Below are positions 54,594 to 62,509 of a stretch of 64,000 nt of DNA, one piece after another (position 1 is the first letter of the stretch; the number at the start of each line of letters is the position of its first letter). The translations under genes were made by a program, and so were the position numbers. The stretch lies in contig JAHZKX010000033.1 of the NCBI GenBank assembly GCA_022600195.1, positions 62,001 through 126,000 of the forward strand, written 5' to 3'. The notes beneath the pieces are model-generated. The model was given only the letters and a program-made list of their open reading frames with translations. It was not told where the DNA came from and searched no databases. Source of the DNA: Planctomycetota bacterium. GTDB taxonomy: Bacteria > Planctomycetota > Planctomycetia > Planctomycetales > Planctomycetaceae.

Positions 54594-57392
54594 ATGACAT
54601 CCCCCACATTTTTTGATAATTCATGGCACGCATTTTCTGCGACCTCTCCTCCCCCTCCTGTTGACGTTCGTCAACAACCGCCCCTTGAGAACAGAGGCGA
54701 GCATTCTGGACGACTAAGTGCTCACACTAATCCCCTGACTGAAGCGATTTCCAAAGGTAACGCGGTTGTTTATGTAGGATCAGGCGCATCAATAGCAGCC
54801 GACTTGCCGGATTGGCCACGGTTCCTAGAGGAACTGGAAATAGAAGCGCGTGCCTATTCGCTGAACGCCGCCATTAATATCAAAAAAAGAATTTGCAAAG
54901 GTGACTATCTCGTCGCAGCAGAGATGCTTCAAAACGTGTTTGGAAACAAGTTACAAGACGTGACGCATCGAATTTTCGGCAAAGTATCTGTGCCGACCCC
55001 AATACACCGTGCCATTGCGTCCATTCCATTCTCTTTAGCTGTTACTACAAACTATGATTCTTTGCTGGAAACGGCATATGGCTTTTCAGTTCCCCGCCTT
55101 ACTTGGCAAAATCCACACGATGTACTGCAGAATGTTCGTTCGGGAATCTTCTGTGTTCTGAAACTTCATGGTGACTATGCAGTGCGCAAGTCAGTCGTGT
55201 TGACAAGATCCCATTACCGGGAATTGCAACAAGTCAATAATGCAGTGCTCAATAGTCTACGAATGTTTTTGGCGACACACACATTCCTTTTCGTCGGTGT
55301 CAGTTTTTCCGATCCAGATTTACTTGCTCTGATGGATGAGGCAAAGGCGCTTTATGGTGACGTGTTCGGGCCTCACTACGCGATCTTTCCTCAGGAATTC
55401 TTTGATCCAGAATATTCAGAGGTTCTCGAACGCTCCTACAACATTCGCACGATCGTGGCTGATCCGCTTGAAGTTCCAAATTACCAATGCGATGCAATTA
55501 CCGGTGGTGTAGCAGCCTTGTTATCCCATATTGGTGGAATTTCTTCCCACACTGCATTGTCTCAACCCTCTTCACACGGTTTCGCTCAGTATCTTCAAGA
55601 TTCATCAAGTAAATTTCAGCCAGCCGGTGAACGCATTCAGACGGGTTGGCTTCTTAGGAATTTGGTGCTCCGATTAGGAGTTTCACATGGTTACGTAAGT
55701 ATGTGTGATTCTTCGATGCCAGAACACCGCAAAATTCACCTTAACTTTGAATACGAAGTTACTGATGAGGAGGTAAAGTATAGTCCGGCGTCAACAGATT
55801 CCGAAGAACCCTTAGACTCGATTCAAAGCTGCTTGTTTCTACAGCGAAAAATTGAAGATGACTATATTCATTTATCTAATGTGGCTGATTCAGCTAAGGA
55901 ACTAGAGTCACAAGGTTTTTCGGAAGCCAAATACACTCCAAGATACAAAGAAGCTGGTAGTGTGCTGTGTGTTCCTATCTATGTTGACGGCCATCGTTCT
56001 GGAGTGATCACACTTGAAGCGGATGCCGGATATCTGTTTTCAAAATACCATTGCAAGGTCGCCCAACATTTCGCTGATCGAATAGGGGCAACCCGCTACG
56101 AGTCGAATCGCCTGTCAGATTCAGCTAAAATTCTTAAAAAATATAATACCAATCCTGCTGAGTTTCAGGAAAATATGAGACGAAGTTTGGATCTGAACGA
56201 CTTAGATTTACAGTGTCTGCTTTATCAGATCGATCCCCACGCAGGTAAGCTATCAGCGAAATTGGGAAATGATGATGAGATTCGGAAAAATAACGGAGAA
56301 AAGGATATTGTTTACGAGTTTGAAAAGCCATCGTTAGTCAGCGAGGCTTTTAGGGAACGAAGGACGATACGTATTTCGGATGCTAAAGAGGCTCTAAAAG
56401 AACACCGCCCCGTAATAGCAGAAAAAGGCATTGATATTTGCGATATAGAGGGGCCAGTGTATGCATTTCCTGTTCATGTGAGAGGTTATACAGCAGGGGT
56501 GTTTGTCGGTTGGTCTGGTGACAACGTTTCACTAAATATTCCAAACGTAAGTTCAGCGGATCGAAAATTCGAGCATAGTTTCAAATCCCGATTCTGGCGG
56601 GGGATGGAGCGAGCCAGAAGACTGCTGCATGTCATAGCTAACGAACCTATTGACAGAAGCCAGATCGCAGACGAGCGTCGTGAGAAAAATGAAATTGGGG
56701 GAAGAGCTAAGGAATTCCTTAATTCTGTAGACGATGCAATGCAACCGGTCGACGAGGGGGAGTCGTGGGGGGATCGTGTTAAAGATAGTTCATTTCGCAA
56801 GCGCGTGATCGATGGATTACTGAAGACGCTTGTTGGGCAGGGGTGCGGACTAAAGCGTGTCCGGTTATTCACAGTGAGTAGCGATTCTAATGGTTTCTTG
56901 AGAAAAGCAGTTTGCATTGCTTCGAGGAATGCTGAAAAAGTCGGACCACCAGGCCATAAAAGAGCGAATGGATATCGTGGAATTGTTCTAAAAGGTAGAG
57001 AAAAATATATCGAGCACACCATCAGGCGATCTGAGTTTGATCCTTACGCACGATTGCAGGATCACGTAACACTTAGTGAATCTAAAGACTCGAGTGAAAC
57101 TTTATTCGATAAAGCAGAAGGGAGACCCTGGATTGTTGCTCCTATAGGCCCTCAGCACTATGAGCTGATGAATGGAAATTGCTTGGGAATGACAATGTGT
57201 GGATATCTTGCAGGTGACGATTTTTACTGGGATTATAAAAAGAAAAAGATGGTTGATGATTCCGAAAATATTAAAAATGAGAGTGTTGCTTATGAAGAAT
57301 TCGTGTTCAAAAGGTATTGTCTGGATTTCGTGTCTGACATTCTTTCAATTCTGATGTTCTATGAAGCAAGTGCTCAAGACAGTGCCGAGTAA
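54594..57392 (+). CDS. SIR2-domain protein with three GAF-like sensor modules (candidate NADase defence protein)
   Basis: The 932-residue protein starts with about 45 Pro/Ser-rich residues. The SIR2 domain (about 47-315) has VVYVGSGAS (58-66, NAD loop), AVTTNYDSLLE (149-159, Asn153), LKLHGDY (189-195, catalytic-type His192) and FVGVSFSDPDL (233-243). It lacks the zinc cysteines of deacetylase sirtuins and resembles the SIR2 of Thoeris ThsA and DSR defence proteins, which destroy NAD. The remaining 600 residues read as three GAF-like units: about 343-500 (VLCVPIYVDGHRSGVITLEA), 520-680 (VYAFPVHVRGYTAGVFVGWS) and 735-920 (WIVAPIGPQHYEL). No membrane segment. No Shine-Dalgarno site before ATG 54594. 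It looks AT-richer than its neighbours. Defence role inferred. Confidence 0.8.
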   Translation: MTSPTFFDNSWHAFSATSPPPPVDVRQQPPLENRGEHSGRLSAHTNPLTEAISKGNAVVYVGSGASIAADLPDWPRFLEELEIEARAYSLNAAINIKKRICKGDYLVAAEMLQNVFGNKLQDVTHRIFGKVSVPTPIHRAIASIPFSLAVTTNYDSLLETAYGFSVPRLTWQNPHDVLQNVRSGIFCVLKLHGDYAVRKSVVLTRSHYRELQQVNNAVLNSLRMFLATHTFLFVGVSFSDPDLLALMDEAKALYGDVFGPHYAIFPQEFFDPEYSEVLERSYNIRTIVADPLEVPNYQCDAITGGVAALLSHIGGISSHTALSQPSSHGFAQYLQDSSSKFQPAGERIQTGWLLRNLVLRLGVSHGYVSMCDSSMPEHRKIHLNFEYEVTDEEVKYSPASTDSEEPLDSIQSCLFLQRKIEDDYIHLSNVADSAKELESQGFSEAKYTPRYKEAGSVLCVPIYVDGHRSGVITLEADAGYLFSKYHCKVAQHFADRIGATRYESNRLSDSAKILKKYNTNPAEFQENMRRSLDLNDLDLQCLLYQIDPHAGKLSAKLGNDDEIRKNNGEKDIVYEFEKPSLVSEAFRERRTIRISDAKEALKEHRPVIAEKGIDICDIEGPVYAFPVHVRGYTAGVFVGWSGDNVSLNIPNVSSADRKFEHSFKSRFWRGMERARRLLHVIANEPIDRSQIADERREKNEIGGRAKEFLNSVDDAMQPVDEGESWGDRVKDSSFRKRVIDGLLKTLVGQGCGLKRVRLFTVSSDSNGFLRKAVCIASRNAEKVGPPGHKRANGYRGIVLKGREKYIEHTIRRSEFDPYARLQDHVTLSESKDSSETLFDKAEGRPWIVAPIGPQHYELMNGNCLGMTMCGYLAGDDFYWDYKKKKMVDDSENIKNESVAYEEFVFKRYCLDFVSDILSILMFYEASAQDSAE

Positions 57393-57403
57393 CACGCTTG
57401 AAT

Positions 57404-57445
57404 GCTGTAAGACAGAATGAAAGGTCAGCGCCTGTCTTAAACAGC
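57404..57445. terminator. Inverted repeat after the SIR2 gene, possible terminator
   Basis: GCTGTAAGACAG (57404-57415) pairs with CTGTCTTAAACAGC (57432-57445), giving 12 base pairs with a two-base bulge around a 16-base loop. It sits 12 bases after the SIR2 stop and about 50 bases past the end of the convergent next gene. No U-run follows, so factor-independent termination is doubtful. Confidence 0.4.
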
Positions 57446-57496
57446 GAGCGGAATCAATGCGCTCAGATATCAGTTAATCAGTTCGATTACGTTCCT

Positions 57497-58837
57497 TCAT
57501 TCCTTCACCATAATATCTTGTCGTTTTTTTAGTCTTCCGTATTTGTTTTCACCAATCATCCAGACCTGCATTTTGCCTTTGTCCTGGATCAGATTCGCGG
57601 GAATCACGATCTTGCCGTTCTTGCGGTCCTGCTCGGTAATGAAGATGTTATGTTCGTCATAGCCGTTTTTGTCGCTCTTTAAGTGTGCGATGATCAGGTT
57701 CATGTTGTCGGATGAGATTTTTATCTCCCACAATTTACTTTTTGAGACTCCTTCGGTGGGCATGCTGAAATCGAATCTGCATACAGCGAACTCGCAGGCC
57801 TGGCTCAGGGAGCCGTCATTCATTACGCAATGGGCGGTATAGTCGCCGCAGGTTGAAAACGAGCGCTCAATGACTCCTTTGCCGGGCTGGTTGATTTCTT
57901 CTATTACTTTGTCTCCCCGCTTGATGACCAGTGATTTCACACCCCGGTCATTCTTATCCATGATATTGATTTTCACCTTCTGGCCTTTGTGATAAGGAAC
58001 CCAGTCGCCAAGGTCGAGGAGCAAAACCTGATTGATGTCGGGGGTTGCGTTATCTTCATCGTAGTTGGGGAATAAAAATGACTCGGCTTTGTTATTGCCT
58101 CGCCAGGCATCCAGATCGGTAATGCGATACAGCTGTCTGCCCCTGGATGCGATATGCCTGTTGAAGTTTTTGGCACTGCGATTGGTGTTCGTGGTGGTTT
58201 GAGGTCGGCTTTCCTCTACTCGGACATGCGTGACCTGGCCCTGCTTGTCTTTGGTAATTTCTGTTACGATTTCGACATGAGAACCGGGTTGGGGAGGAGT
58301 GAAGATGATGTCTCCCACTTTTGCGGATAAAGCAGACTGTGGTTCCACCAGGGTGATTCCATTGCGATAGGGTGGGGTATGCAGACGGCTAACATACCAG
58401 ATGCCGCATTGCAAAGCATAGCTGGTATACGAGGAACAGACCTTTCCATAGTAGCACTCTGCATTTTTCACCTTACCATAAAGGTTCTCCGTATAGAGCA
58501 CGCTCTTCGGATTCTGGACCGCAGCCAAAAATGTTTTCAGGTAAATATCGAAGCCGATATAGCGACCGACAGATTTGACGCTCGAATAGGGAACTCCCGT
58601 GTATTCCGTTCCCGCTTTGAAGTGTCCGCCCCTTTTCGGCATGCCATCAGCAACAGGGGTCCATTTCACGCGCGACATAATGCGCGCATACTTGATGGAC
58701 TTTTCCTGCCAGGTGATCGATGTCTCTTTCCCGGCTTGCTTCTCATTGGATTCCCCGGCGGCGGAAGAGCCATGCAGGAAAAAACAACCGATCAATGAAA
58801 CTAGCAGGTAGACAGAATTGCGATAGAAAGAGGTCAT
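57497..58837 (-). CDS. Secreted NlpC/P60- or CHAP-like cysteine peptidase candidate
   Basis: Start chosen at ATG 58837, with AAGGA 7 bases upstream and a signal peptide (YLLVSLIGCFFLHGSSAAG); the frame opens at 58921. In the 446-residue product, VCSSYTSYALQCGI supplies a Cys in a helix start and, about 60 residues later, VGDIIFTPPQPGSHVEIVTEI supplies a His. That is the Cys-His arrangement of NlpC/P60-CHAP peptidases with the typical GDIIF. The second half (about 250-446) is beta-rich and unrecognised. It could cut peptidoglycan peptides, but this rests on motif spacing only. Confidence 0.6.
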   Translation of the reverse strand: MTSFYRNSVYLLVSLIGCFFLHGSSAAGESNEKQAGKETSITWQEKSIKYARIMSRVKWTPVADGMPKRGGHFKAGTEYTGVPYSSVKSVGRYIGFDIYLKTFLAAVQNPKSVLYTENLYGKVKNAECYYGKVCSSYTSYALQCGIWYVSRLHTPPYRNGITLVEPQSALSAKVGDIIFTPPQPGSHVEIVTEITKDKQGQVTHVRVEESRPQTTTNTNRSAKNFNRHIASRGRQLYRITDLDAWRGNNKAESFLFPNYDEDNATPDINQVLLLDLGDWVPYHKGQKVKINIMDKNDRGVKSLVIKRGDKVIEEINQPGKGVIERSFSTCGDYTAHCVMNDGSLSQACEFAVCRFDFSMPTEGVSKSKLWEIKISSDNMNLIIAHLKSDKNGYDEHNIFITEQDRKNGKIVIPANLIQDKGKMQVWMIGENKYGRLKKRQDIMVKE

Positions 58838-58954
58838 TGACTGATCCTTGGCCTGGATTTTTCTGTGAACTTGGGGCGATGCAGTGGCTTTATTATAAGG
58901 GAATTTGAGACCCTTATCCATTCTACTGTTCTTTGCTTTAGTGAGTAGTGGTTA

Positions 58955-58995
58955 TTTTCTACCACGAAAAGCACGACAGACACGAAAAGTTATGG
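58955..58995 (+). repeat. Dispersed CACGAAAGACAC repeat, copy 4
   Basis: Reads TTTTCTACCACGAAAAGCAC then GACAGACACGAAAAGTTATGG. It differs from copy 3 at only a few bases and has the same orientation. Confidence 0.75.
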
Positions 58996-59170
58996 TGTTT
59001 ATTTTGTTCTGATGCTCTTATCAGTACTGCTGCATTTTCATCTGCAGACTGTTTGTGGTTTTCGGGTAGAATCTCTGTAAGCAGGTTAATTGTTTGTCCC
59101 TGGCGGAGATTCTTTTGACTGGAAATGATTTTGTTGAAAGGCGTGGGGGTGTCAAGATTATTATATTGCG

Positions 59171-59243
59171 CGAAGCGTGGTTGATAGCTGTCGAACCGTG
59201 TTTGAACAGTGGTTCAAACGCGTCGAAGCGTGACCGAAGCGTG
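59171..59243. repeat. Hairpin with CGAAGCGTG direct repeats
   Basis: GTTTGAAC (59200-59207) and GTTCAAAC (59212-59219) pair perfectly around a 4-base loop. With flanking bases the stem reaches 11 pairs including one G-U (59197-59222). CGAAGCGTG occurs at 59171, 59224 and 59235. The stem could be a structured RNA or a protein-binding dyad; no gene overlaps. Confidence 0.45.
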
Positions 59244-59606
59244 TCGATAAGTTACGAGATATCGGGAACCGGTGACGATTTATCAGGTGAAGATTTTCAA
59301 AACAAAGGGACTTTGATAGTAGTGAGATCTTCAGTGTTCTTGAAAAGCAGTGCGCAAAAAACTCATCTCGCGCGCGACGCTTATAACGCATATTCGCCAG
59401 GGGCGAGACGCTGTCAAGTTCTCTTTATGCAGTGTTAATCTGGAAGGAGAGATGTGGGTATAAATGCGGAAGGAAAAATGGAGTGGAGAAGGTGTAAGGG
59501 AATGGAATCCCAGATCATGGGAAAAAATATAGTGCGCGGCACATTCATCAAACTGAGATGAACAGTGCTGCGCACGATGAGAGCATCGATGATTCAGATG
59601 GCGAGA

Positions 59607-59816
59607 TTATGTGCCTTCTTCTTCTTCTTCTTTCTTCTTCTTCTTTTTCTTACCCAGCGAGACTTTTTCAACGCGAACTTTGGGCAAGCCGAGGGCCGGT
59701 TGTCCTTCGATCCAACGGTCTTCGAATTTCAATTTTTCAATCCGCTCTGCACGCTTCAATACGTTGCGTGCACGGACCAGGGTACTTTTACTCTTTAAAC
59801 TTTTGTCGAGTGACAC
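59607..59816 (-). CDS. Small basic protein of the PVC superphylum (TIGR04137-like)
   Basis: The 69-residue protein starts at GTG 59816, with GAGGGG about 8 bases upstream. MSLDKSLKSKSTLVRARNVL and the central GLPKVRVEKVSLGKK match, from memory, the small basic protein family shared by Planctomycetes, Verrucomicrobia and Chlamydiae, thought to be ribosome-linked. The tail is a run of seven Lys and five Glu encoded by CTT-type triplets (59616-59650), a place where replication slippage could change length. A dyad TGACAGT/ACTGTCA (59851-59882) lies 35 bases upstream of the start and may be regulatory. Confidence 0.85.
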   Translation of the reverse strand: MSLDKSLKSKSTLVRARNVLKRAERIEKLKFEDRWIEGQPALGLPKVRVEKVSLGKKKKKKKEEEEEGT

Positions 59817-60095
59817 GGTGTCATCCCCTCTTATTTAGATGTTATTTTGATGACAGTCATTTACTATAGAAATTCACTGTCAAAACTGGCATAGTGGTGT
59901 AACTTTCGCAAGATGAGCTGAATCATCGTGGTGATCAACTGGTCAAACGGATTTCTTACCCGTGGCGCATTGCGAAGCGACATATGGTAAAAGGAATGGT
60001 CGTTGATTGCAACCGCTGCTAAATGAAACCTTTGAGCTGTTTTACGTGAAATTCCATTATGTGTCATTGAAAACGAGGGCAGGGGGAGACCAGCT

Positions 60096-61655
60096 ATTTC
60101 TCTTTACGATACAAATTTCACCTGGTTGGACTGGTCGATCGTCGCCTGCTATCTGTTGTCATCGATCGTAATTGGTTTGTGGGCCAATCGTTACGTCGGA
60201 AACCTTTCTGATTATCTTGTAGCGGGTCGAAAGCTCCGCCTGCGTCTGGCGCTGGCAACGATGACGGGGACAGAGCTGGGTTTAGTCACTGTGATGTACA
60301 TGGCCGAACTCGGTTTTATGAAGCAGTATGCTTCGTTGTACCTCGCTTTTCTGGAAGCGGGGGCGGTATTGATCATCGGTCTGACCGGTTTTGTGGTCTA
60401 TCGCCTGCGCGATTCTTCGATTATGACGATCCCGGAGTATTACGAAAAACGCTATTCCTCTCGTGTTCGTGTTATCGGCGCGATAGTCATGGTGGTTTCG
60501 GGAGTTTTGAATATGGGTCTGTTTCTGAAAGCGGGCTCTCAGTTTGTGACGGCGATTTCCGGTTTGCAGGATGAAATGTCTCTCAAGCTGATCATGACGG
60601 GACTGTTATTGCTGGTGCTGTTTTATACGGTATTGGGCGGGATGGTGTCGGTGGTGATTACCGATCTGATTCAGTTTTTGATTCTGGGCACGGGGATGGT
60701 GATAGTCACAGTCGTGGTATTCTGTTCGATTGGCTGGGATGGATTTGCGGCGATTGTCACGGAGCAAAATGGTTATTTTAATCCTTTCGATTCCCATAAC
60801 CCGTCCGGTAAAGGGCCGGGAATCGGCTGGCTGGAAATCATACAGATGACGGTGGTCATTGGGTCGGCGGCGATGTTGTGGCCGACGAGTGCTGCTCGAA
60901 CGCTTTCCTGCCAGAGTGCGGCGGTTGCTCAGAAACTCTATACATTAAGCTCTGTTTCGTTTCTGGCGCGGCGTGCTTTACCCGTTTTCTGGGGCATTGG
61001 CACGTTTGCTTTTTTTGCTTCACAGCCACAACTGTTCGCTGATTTTGAAGAAGCGGTGAAAACGAATCCCTCTATTACTTCGATCTCAGCCATGCCTCTG
61101 TTTCTGGCGAAAGTGGTGCCCACCGGATTACTGGGGTTGGTCACTGCGGGCATGATTGCCGCATTTATGTCAACACATGACAGTTATCTGCTCTGCTGGA
61201 GCGGCGTGATTACGCAGGATATTGTGGCACCGATTGCGGGGCCGATGAGTCAGCGTTCCCGTATTTTAGTGACGCGTATTTCGATTTTTGTGATTGGGGC
61301 GATGCTCTTGATCTGGGGTCTCTGGTATGAAGTGAGCAGTGATTTATGGGGTTATCTTGCGGTGACGGGAACGGTTTATCTATCGGGGGCCATTCCGACT
61401 GTGGTGGGAGGCCTGTATTGGAAACGGGGCAGTCAGACAGGTGCACTGGCGGCAATTCTTGGCGGACTATTGGGGCTTTCGGCGATGGGTCCCTGTGTGG
61501 AAGCGATTAATCGGACGTTTGCGGTGGAGCTCAATGGAACGTACCTGACTTTGATAACGTTTACATGTTCTATCATACTTTACATTGCAGGCTCGTTGCT
61601 CTTTCCTGATAAAACCACTCAGCCCGTCTCAGCTGGTTCGAGTGCCTCTTCATAA
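60096..61655 (+). CDS. Sodium:solute symporter (SSS family), possibly starting at ATT
   Basis: The protein of about 519 residues has about 13 helices with SSS landmarks: LSDYLVAGRKLRLRLALATM, LFYTVLGGMVSVVITDLIQF (family signature) and AGMIAAFMSTHDSYLLCWSG. The first conventional start in frame is TTG 60126, which has no ribosome site. The strong GGGGGAG at 60082-60088 instead fits ATT 60096, which would add ISLYDTNFTW, a plausible SSS N-terminus. A non-AUG start is rare, and I give this start with caution. The solute is unknown. A small membrane protein follows. Confidence 0.8.
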   Translation: MSLYDTNFTWLDWSIVACYLLSSIVIGLWANRYVGNLSDYLVAGRKLRLRLALATMTGTELGLVTVMYMAELGFMKQYASLYLAFLEAGAVLIIGLTGFVVYRLRDSSIMTIPEYYEKRYSSRVRVIGAIVMVVSGVLNMGLFLKAGSQFVTAISGLQDEMSLKLIMTGLLLLVLFYTVLGGMVSVVITDLIQFLILGTGMVIVTVVVFCSIGWDGFAAIVTEQNGYFNPFDSHNPSGKGPGIGWLEIIQMTVVIGSAAMLWPTSAARTLSCQSAAVAQKLYTLSSVSFLARRALPVFWGIGTFAFFASQPQLFADFEEAVKTNPSITSISAMPLFLAKVVPTGLLGLVTAGMIAAFMSTHDSYLLCWSGVITQDIVAPIAGPMSQRSRILVTRISIFVIGAMLLIWGLWYEVSSDLWGYLAVTGTVYLSGAIPTVVGGLYWKRGSQTGALAAILGGLLGLSAMGPCVEAINRTFAVELNGTYLTLITFTCSIILYIAGSLLFPDKTTQPVSAGSSASS

Positions 61656-61674
61656 ACCTTGTGAAAGAATAACC

Positions 61675-61857
61675 ATGTATGCTTGGATGACAATCTGGAC
61701 GATAATGCTGATCGCCAGCGGTTTGGCCTTTCTGGTGGTGTTGGCCTATGTTGCATTTGGTGTGAAAGCAGAGCTGATCGAGACATTAAACGATCTGAAA
61801 GCTGACGTAGATGAATCTGTGGCACACGAGGAAATTCTGGATCAGCCGATAGAATAA
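61675..61857 (+). CDS. Small membrane protein next to the symporter
   Basis: 60 residues from ATG 61675: one membrane helix (about 6-28, IMLIASGLAFLVVLAYVAF) then an acidic cytosolic tail (ELIETLNDLKADVDES). It starts 19 bases after the symporter stop. Single-helix partners of SSS transporters are known in other bacteria, so an accessory role is a fair guess. The frame is open upstream into the symporter gene (61585), but the inner start is better. Confidence 0.65.
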   Translation: MYAWMTIWTIMLIASGLAFLVVLAYVAFGVKAELIETLNDLKADVDESVAHEEILDQPIE

Positions 61858-62040
61858 CGCGGTGGATTCCCTGTCATGTTCATCAGATTAGATGTTCGTA
61901 AACCTTTAAAAAATCGTGAATTCTGAATAATTGACTGGTGAATTAGTTTCGATCATGTTACTTTTAGGCATGCTTAAGCTGGCTTTCTCTCTTAGTGCAG
62001 AGGTCGTGTTGTTGTTTAGTTACCAGGAGCCGCGTCGTTT

Positions 62041-62496
62041 ATGATGTGCCCTTTTTGTCGTGATGGTGAGACGAAAGTCATTGATTCTCGTTTGAGTCAA
62101 CCTTTCAGTGTGCGCCGGCGGCGGGAGTGTCTGGCTTGTGGGAAGCGTTATACGACTTACGAAAAGATTGAAGAGTCGCCGCTGAAAGTCATCAAAAAAG
62201 ATGGTGCTCGCGTACCCTTTGATCGCACAAAGATGGTCAAAGGAGTCGAGACGGCCTGTTATAAAAGGCCGGTCAGCCCGGATCAAATTGAAGCGATCGT
62301 GTCACAGATTGAGGCGGAAATCTACGAGAACTTCGATCGCGAAGTTCCCTCCCGTTTTATTGGTGAGCAGGTTTCTGCCGTTCTGAAAGACGTCGATCAG
62401 GTGGCCTTCGTTCGATTTGCCTCAGTTTATCGCAATTTTACCGCTGCAAACGATTTTGTTGTCGAAATTGAACCGATGCTGCGATCGCATGACTGA
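62041..62496 (+). CDS. nrdR: Transcriptional repressor NrdR
   Basis: NrdR represses ribonucleotide-reductase genes when dATP is bound. The 151 residues carry the zinc ribbon ([16 protein letters not shown] and [16 protein letters not shown]) and the ATP-cone ([52 protein letters not shown]). Length and order match the family exactly. The gene is monocistronic here and no nrd gene is near. No NrdR-box-like pair was evident in its own 5' region. Confidence 0.97.
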   Translation: MMCPFCRDGETKVIDSRLSQPFSVRRRRECLACGKRYTTYEKIEESPLKVIKKDGARVPFDRTKMVKGVETACYKRPVSPDQIEAIVSQIEAEIYENFDREVPSRFIGEQVSAVLKDVDQVAFVRFASVYRNFTAANDFVVEIEPMLRSHD

Positions 62497-62509
62497 ACCG
62501 AGAATTGTG

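Larger units (their letters stand above)
58838..59606. other. Non-coding stretch with repeats
   Basis: About 770 bases. It holds repeat copy 4 (58955), a strong hairpin (59197-59222) and three copies of CGAAGCGTG (59171, 59224, 59235). A 114-codon frame at 59094-59438 has no ribosome site and a non-protein-like composition, so I do not call it. No RNA family recognised. Confidence 0.5.

Noticed and set aside
56486..57022. A 178-codon frame opposite the SIR2-GAF gene, considered as an antitoxin-like partner
   Set aside because: No ribosome site, Ser/Arg-rich shadow composition, and fully inside the long coding sequence.
47377..58995. CRISPR array
   Set aside because: The four repeat copies are thousands of bases apart with genes between them; there are no regular spacers and no cas genes.
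59094..59438. A 114-codon frame in the 59 kb gap
   Set aside because: No ribosome site and the composition is not protein-like; it also runs through the hairpin and repeat element.
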